Source: Xylona heveae TC161 | Lineage: Eukaryota > Ascomycota > Xylonomycetes > Xylonales > Xylonaceae | Direction: 5' to 3' | Assembly (NCBI RefSeq): GCF_001619985.1 | Contig: NW_017264200.1 | Span: 868,001 to 932,000, forward strand | Length of the DNA: 64,000 bases | Part shown: piece by piece, positions 58,845 to 64,000 of the stretch | Layout: each line of letters starts with the position of its first letter | Numbering within the stretch: the first letter of the stretch is position 1 | Notes under the pieces: model-generated | Told to the model about the DNA's origin: nothing | Database searches by the model: none | The model's input: the letters and a program-made list of their open reading frames with translations, nothing else | Position numbers and translations under genes: made by a program

Positions 58845-61639
58845 ATGGGAAGACTTTGGCCATTCGCTTTTCTTTTGATGCTACCCAATCGAGGTTGATT
58901 AACAATTGACAGTAAAATTCGATTTACACCGGCGTCCCAACAACAGATCATGGAGCATATATTCGTTACCACTTGCGAGTCCAAAAGCTCGGCGTCCGGC
59001 CTAAGTTTGCAGAACACTTCAGCCCCTGAAGGAAATCTAGATTCGGATAAGCCCCCATGTATACAAAGTTCTTAGAAACCTTGGCATTACGTACATGGCC
59101 CAAACTACGGTCTTGTTTCTGATCAATCACGGCACACTGGCATCGCCTTATCAATGACGAGCTCGAGAGCTTTGCAACGCTTATCCAGAAGGGACAGATA
59201 TGCGCACTGTCTTCAATTGATATCTTGACCAACCTTTCTTTCACACAGGGATGGCGACTAGGTGTCTTATCTCATATAAACTGTAGCGCTTGGTAAGTGC
59301 TGATTTAGATTATCGAACCGAGGACAGGTCGAGATCCCCAACACAATTATGCAGTCTTGCACATATTCCCCAAATTCAAAAGAGAATGTTGAAATGACGA
59401 CAAGCGGAACCACATTCAGATAGCATCATAATTAGATACAACGTGCGAAACTTCCATACATATCCATATCAACCATATTGATTTCCTAAATCATGAGCAT
59501 GACTTTTGTATCAATATCCGTCGTCGAATACCACGATATAGCAAAGCGAAGAGTCAATCCGAAGCCAGAACGTTAGAAACATATCAGGAACGCAGCAAAA
59601 CTTCACTCATGCAACGATAGAAACGGGACTTGACAACGCAACCCGGCAATTCTACTGTACATTTGCATAATCATTGGAATGCACAGTGCATACGCAGATG
59701 CCGTACCACCAACTTCACCGCGCCACCGCCAGAACTAATACAACCTGGTTTTCTTCTCTTCCATTTTTCCTCCGAGTGTCTGTACATACATGATAATTGT
59801 TCCCTTCAGATGCACCTTCCCGGATTTCCCCCATGTTTAGCGTTCCAACAAAAATAACCAGCAACCAAATCACGCTATGTATGGCTCGGAGGTTCCTCCC
59901 CCCATGGATGAGAGTTGGCCTCAAGGGGGCAACCTCGTCTTTTCATGAGCTAGGTAAAACTTACCCCAGATTTTCCCGGATTCCACGGTATAGAGAAAAC
60001 AAGGTAAAAAACGCAATAAAAGAGGGCCCTGTGGGGCTGCCTGTGCGCTTGCTCGACCGCCGATTCTGTGACACAGTCCCAGGGAATCACGGAATCAGGG
60101 CTTAAACACCATAAGCCTACCTAGGTTAGTATTATGGTGGTTCAACAGACACATGGTTTAGGGGTTATGTGGATGTAGGCGGGCAAGGTGGGTCGTCATT
60201 GTGGGGTGTGGTACGGTTCAGCACTCCCGCGAGGAAATACAGAGTTAGTCCACTCCTACTACCCGTTCTGGACTCTCTTGACGGACTTTGTGGGGTGTGG
60301 ATTCTTGGAGAGGGCCCCGCTCATGACTATAATAAAAGCCGTTCTTGCAAATGTGAAAGCGACAGAGACCTTTTTGAGGCTGGCGTGCGCGCGGCTTCCC
60401 CACAATTTCTGCTCTTCTTTACGGACCTAGCGTAACGGGCCTGCCTTCCCCTTCGACGGGGCTGACCCCAGAAACTAAGGCCCCGTATACGTGGTATACA
60501 ATGACATACTCGGTGTTCCCGTGATGTGTTTACAGCGATTCAAAGTCATCAATGCGCTACTGTAATTACGCACGTATGAGGATCGTATCATTTTTCCCAT
60601 GATACTCCGTACAGGCATCAATATTGCTAGCATTGCAGTAGCAAGAGAAATTTGCCGTTGCAGATATATTAGTACTATGCAGAAAATAGTTTAGGGGATA
60701 CCTACTTATGTGGCTGGGGCTTAGGGGCGATCACACACAATTTCTCAAGTACCGTAGTAGTCAAGTACACACTAATCAATGACCATAAGGTAAGTACCTC
60801 CTTGGGTATTTACAGGAGTAATACTACTCGGAGGAAGTTCCGCATAAAAGCTTGTCTATGGACCCTGCACGGTGCAATCGAAGTGAAGAGGCAAGAGTAT
60901 TATTGGCAAACGTGGTTAAGTTCTACTTTTGTTACATTCAACAATAAAACCACGATAGCCCGCCTACGGTGGCGTTCGAGGATGTGGAGAGACCTCGAGA
61001 CCGTAAGAGGAGAAGGCAGATCCAATCGACGAGGTAGACAGTACAACCGATGGCCCGTGTGGCGCCCTACCGCCGATTGGTTTGGAGGGATTGTTTGTGG
61101 GGTTGCCTCGCTTAACCCTCTCATGGTAGCGGGAAGTCTTTCGGCCAAGTTTCGCCTCCACGTCGAGCGGACATCCTTGTAAATGGGGCTACGATAAGTG
61201 GTTAACAGGTAGACGGAAGAGTTGACCCGATGGATGGGACCGGAGGACTAGCACAATAAGAAAAAAGGGACGAAGAAGGTGTGGAGTCGGCCGTCAGTCG
61301 CACGAGAATTGAAGCGTCAATTTTGGCTTGCGCGGTCTGTTTGCTACCCAGGCAATATGTTGTGGTAGCCCAGAGGCGCCACTGGCCACAGCTCCTTTTG
61401 CATGGCATGATGAAGTGCAAATGAATTGGGATCTTACGTGGTACTAATCGATACGCTTAGCGGTTTCTGATTGGGTAAACCGCGGACGAACAAATAAGCC
61501 ATCAGACGCCGCGCCTATGAAATTGGATGATGTCGGCGGTTGAAAATGTGGACTCGTCCAGACCTTGCCCACTAGACTCGTTTGCGTTGATTGAAATGGG
61601 GTCGCTTTTGGGTGAGATTGGCAATGGAATTGATAATCG

Positions 61640-64000
61640 CTACAGCCCGTGTTCACTGTAGAACCATGGTGATCGAGCACCATATGGCTGGCCAGGAAGC
61701 CACATTGGGGCCGGCAAATGCCCCTGAAATATGTCCATGCCAACTGGTTGGGTCGCGCCTGGACTGGTGTCTCCATGAAGATGGATCGGGAGCACGACAC
61801 CGCACTCCCAGTTGCGGCAATTGAGTTTCGGACCTCCTGAAACTCGATCTTTGATCAATTTTCCCCTAGTTGGGATAAAGTTACGTCAGTGAACCCAAGG
61901 GTTTCTCCCCGCCATACCGGCAATGGACAAAATGCTCTGACGAGCTAAAAAGATGCCCACTTACCATGCACTCTCCGAGAGGTTAGCGCTACCAAGATAA
62001 GCCCAGGCAGCACATCTCAGGCCATTTGCTAGCACTCTTGGTTTTTCATATCGGGCGTACAGAATCTGTTACGGATTTCTGCGTTAGAATAACAACATTT
62101 CAACAAATGCTATGGGGGTACTTTGCAGTGACCTTGTTGTGCATGAGGAGGCCCTCCCGCAAGCTTTTGCAGTCTCGCATCAATGAGCGAGGAAAGACGT
62201 CTGAGTTATACCACCTTGGTTGAAAGCAGATTGTTCCACCATTCTACTCTAATCAGCTTCAGATAATTTCCGATATTTACGTCTTTGGCATACGTACCCC
62301 AGGTCCACCTCTGCTTGCGAGAACGGTTTCTTCGGTTGGGAAGTAAATGCGGAATTTTTCTTGCACCCATCGTGATAGCTGCTGCTCAGCACCTGCGGGT
62401 GGCCTTCTTTCAACTCTCCGTCGACTCTTTGACTTGCTATTTCTTCGTTCAAATTCAGTCAAACCGTCATCGCCTGCTCGTATCAGTAACCAGCAGAAAT
62501 TCGAGGATCAAGATATCAAGGGCAGACGTACCTTGAGCGGAGAGATAAATTTGTGTCAGAAAATTCTGATTGAGGGAGCCGATGGATGAAGCCTTGATGG
62601 ACTCATCAGTCTGCGGTGTTGGATTATTAGTCGGGATGATCTCTTGCTTACCACAAAATCTATCTCTAGGGGTTCATTCGTATCAAGGCCCAGTGACTTA
62701 ATAGCTCGACCGAGACCACAATAACCGGTTCGCCGCCACTTTTGTCCCATGTGTGACCCGCCTCTATTATTACATGCGTGATCAGCAAACTTACGGACGC
62801 CAAAAACTCGTGTAGGCTCTTGTGTTAGGATGGTATGAACATGCTTACATCGTATGAACAAAGGCAATGTCCTTGGTCGCAGTAAAATCAAAATTGAGAA
62901 GGCCTCGGCGGACATCCTCGTGCATTCCCATAGATTCCAGGAAATACACCAATTCTCTCTGAAAAAGGGTGGAATTGTTTTCATCAATGTTCAGTCGTGG
63001 AGCGTCTTGAGGTCGCCGAGGTAGATCAATAAGGAAGACTGTCTGCGGACAAATAGTGCGCATTAGCTTCTGCCCTGCGCCGCGCATGGATGGCCACGTA
63101 CATTCTCCATCACCCCAGTCTCTCCCCAGTCGTATGGAACGAGGTTGGCTGTTGGTACCACGACACGGAGAAAGTCTTTGTAGAAAAGAAGCATCAATTT
63201 GGAGTGCATGCAGTTGACTTGCCCGTCCATTGGCGGAAAGCATAACCGCACGTGTTTGGCGTATGCCGTCTCCCTCCGGTATTGTTCCCTCTTTCAATTG
63301 TGAGACTCTTTCCACTGAAGATGGAATACGAAAGAAAACCCACTGTTGCTTCCTCCTTTGCTTGCATCACAAAAATCATCTTGGTTCGCGTCTGATCTAA
63401 TTTGTTCACAATCCACTCCATATCCCATTGGAACGAACTTAGGACGGCAATATTGAGATCCGCTTTCCGCAAAACTTCCTCAATCTTGATATCATCCTTT
63501 CTCTCATAACGAAAAGCCCAGGTCCTCTTGACGACACCCCGGGGATATTCCAGTGTCGTCTTGTCTGGGACATTGGTTGTCTTGGGAAGAGACTCCGTTT
63601 CTGCGGGTCGGTGAGAGTGTCGAGATCGATTGCTTGGGTTTTCGGTGAGGTTTGACTGAACCTTATTCACCCCTTTCTGTTGCCTGATAGGGGAGTCTGC
63701 TGTAAGGTCTATGACTTGAGCTGCATCATCGTGACGATCTGATTTCGAGCGCTTCCCTCTGTCGGAGTGCTCTGGTTGTGGTGACGGTTCTAGATGTTTC
63801 CTTTTTCGAGCAAGCCGTTCCAGTCGGGCTGCTTCATCTTTTTTCCTGTCCAAACCAGGAATCCCACATGCGGGTTTGATGAGTGTCGGTGAGACCCTTT
63901 GATTCTGAGCCTCTTCATGGGGTTGTGGTTGAGTGGGTGATAGTTGTTTCTCATAAGTGGCAGAGGATGTTTGTTTAGATTTGTTTTCCTTTGGAGGAGA
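61640..64000 (-). CDS. Tdp1-like phosphodiesterase domain protein, 5' end outside window
   Basis: Runs off the right edge, so the N-terminus is missing. The frame is open from base 64000 through a Lys/Glu/Ser-rich region with basic nuclear-type clusters (RLARKRKHLEP, RGKRSKSDRHDDAAQVIDLT). The Tdp1 fold follows, with both HxK motifs: CMHSKLMLLFYKDFLRVVVP with TANLVPYDWGE, and LLMHNK later with AWAYLGSANLSESAWGKL. Between them are GGSHMGQKWRRTGYCGLG and SLNQNFLTQIYLSAQ. Tdp1 enzymes remove topoisomerase-I peptides from DNA 3' ends. This lineage in filamentous fungi differs from yeast Tdp1; some relatives carry ubiquitin-interaction motifs at the N-terminus, which here would lie outside the window. 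At least seven exons; stop at 61640-61642. Confidence 0.87.

Larger units (their letters stand above)
52013..61639. other. 9.6 kb gene-poor region upstream of the WOPR gene
   Basis: No recognisable protein gene between the WOPR start and the Tdp1-like stop. The longest open frames (minus 56029-56556, 175 codons; minus 58419-58844, 141 codons; plus 60802-61182, 126 codons) have no familiar motif, and most face a competing open frame on the other strand. It contains a G-rich run (52.68 kb), a TAGG run (53.06 kb) and a strong CT-rich tract on plus at about 55.68-55.77 kb that looks like a promoter element. The nearest parts should be promoter and long leader of the WOPR gene. Confidence 0.45.

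Overview
The window looks like nuclear DNA of a filamentous ascomycete (Pezizomycotina), most likely Eurotiomycetes (Eurotiales or Onygenales). The reasons are short introns (about 45-130 nt) with GT..AG borders, a lone 5S rRNA gene outside any rDNA array, a tRNA gene without encoded CCA, CT-rich tracts before start codons, and protein sequences close to Aspergillus/Onygenales orthologues. I cannot name the species. No virus-derived element, retroelement, transposase gene, CRISPR array or secondary-metabolite cluster was recognised.

Layout. 0.7-2.7 kb: an Azf1-like C2H2 factor (-) with a 5.4 kb upstream gap. 8.0-10.6 kb: the Tup1-type co-repressor RcoA (-), divergent from ERG3 sterol C-5 desaturase (+, 13.9-15.1 kb). 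16.0-18.9 kb: the nuclear cap-binding large subunit (-). 20.2-21.8 kb: GSK-3 kinase (-), then 6.1 kb without a recognisable gene. 27.9-32.2 kb: TOM40 (-) divergent from a PFK-2/FBPase-2 family gene (+). 32.7-33.6 kb: two Pol III genes, tRNA-Ala(AGC) and 5S rRNA, both (-). 34-50 kb is dense: MOD5 (-), CAF16-like ABC ATPase (+), ELP2 (-), URM1 (+), ALE1-type MBOAT acyltransferase (-), VPS45 (+), MTO1 (+) and cardiolipin synthase (-). 50.6-52.0 kb: a WOPR (Wor1/Ryp1/OsaA) regulator (-) with a 9.6 kb gene-poor upstream region. 61.6-64.0 kb: a Tdp1-like phosphodiesterase (-), cut by the right edge.

Themes. Four genes within 14 kb (MOD5, ELP2, URM1, MTO1) modify the tRNA anticodon loop. ELP2 and URM1 share one 299 bp divergent promoter region and act on the same nucleoside, U34. 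Three genes serve mitochondria (TOM40, MTO1, CRD1). The regulatory genes (C2H2 factor, RcoA, GSK-3, WOPR factor) own the largest upstream gaps.

Exon borders were read by eye from splice sites and expected protein continuity. For RcoA, ERG3, URM1, CAF16, ELP2, MTO1 and the C2H2 factor, summed exon lengths are divisible by three, which supports the models.
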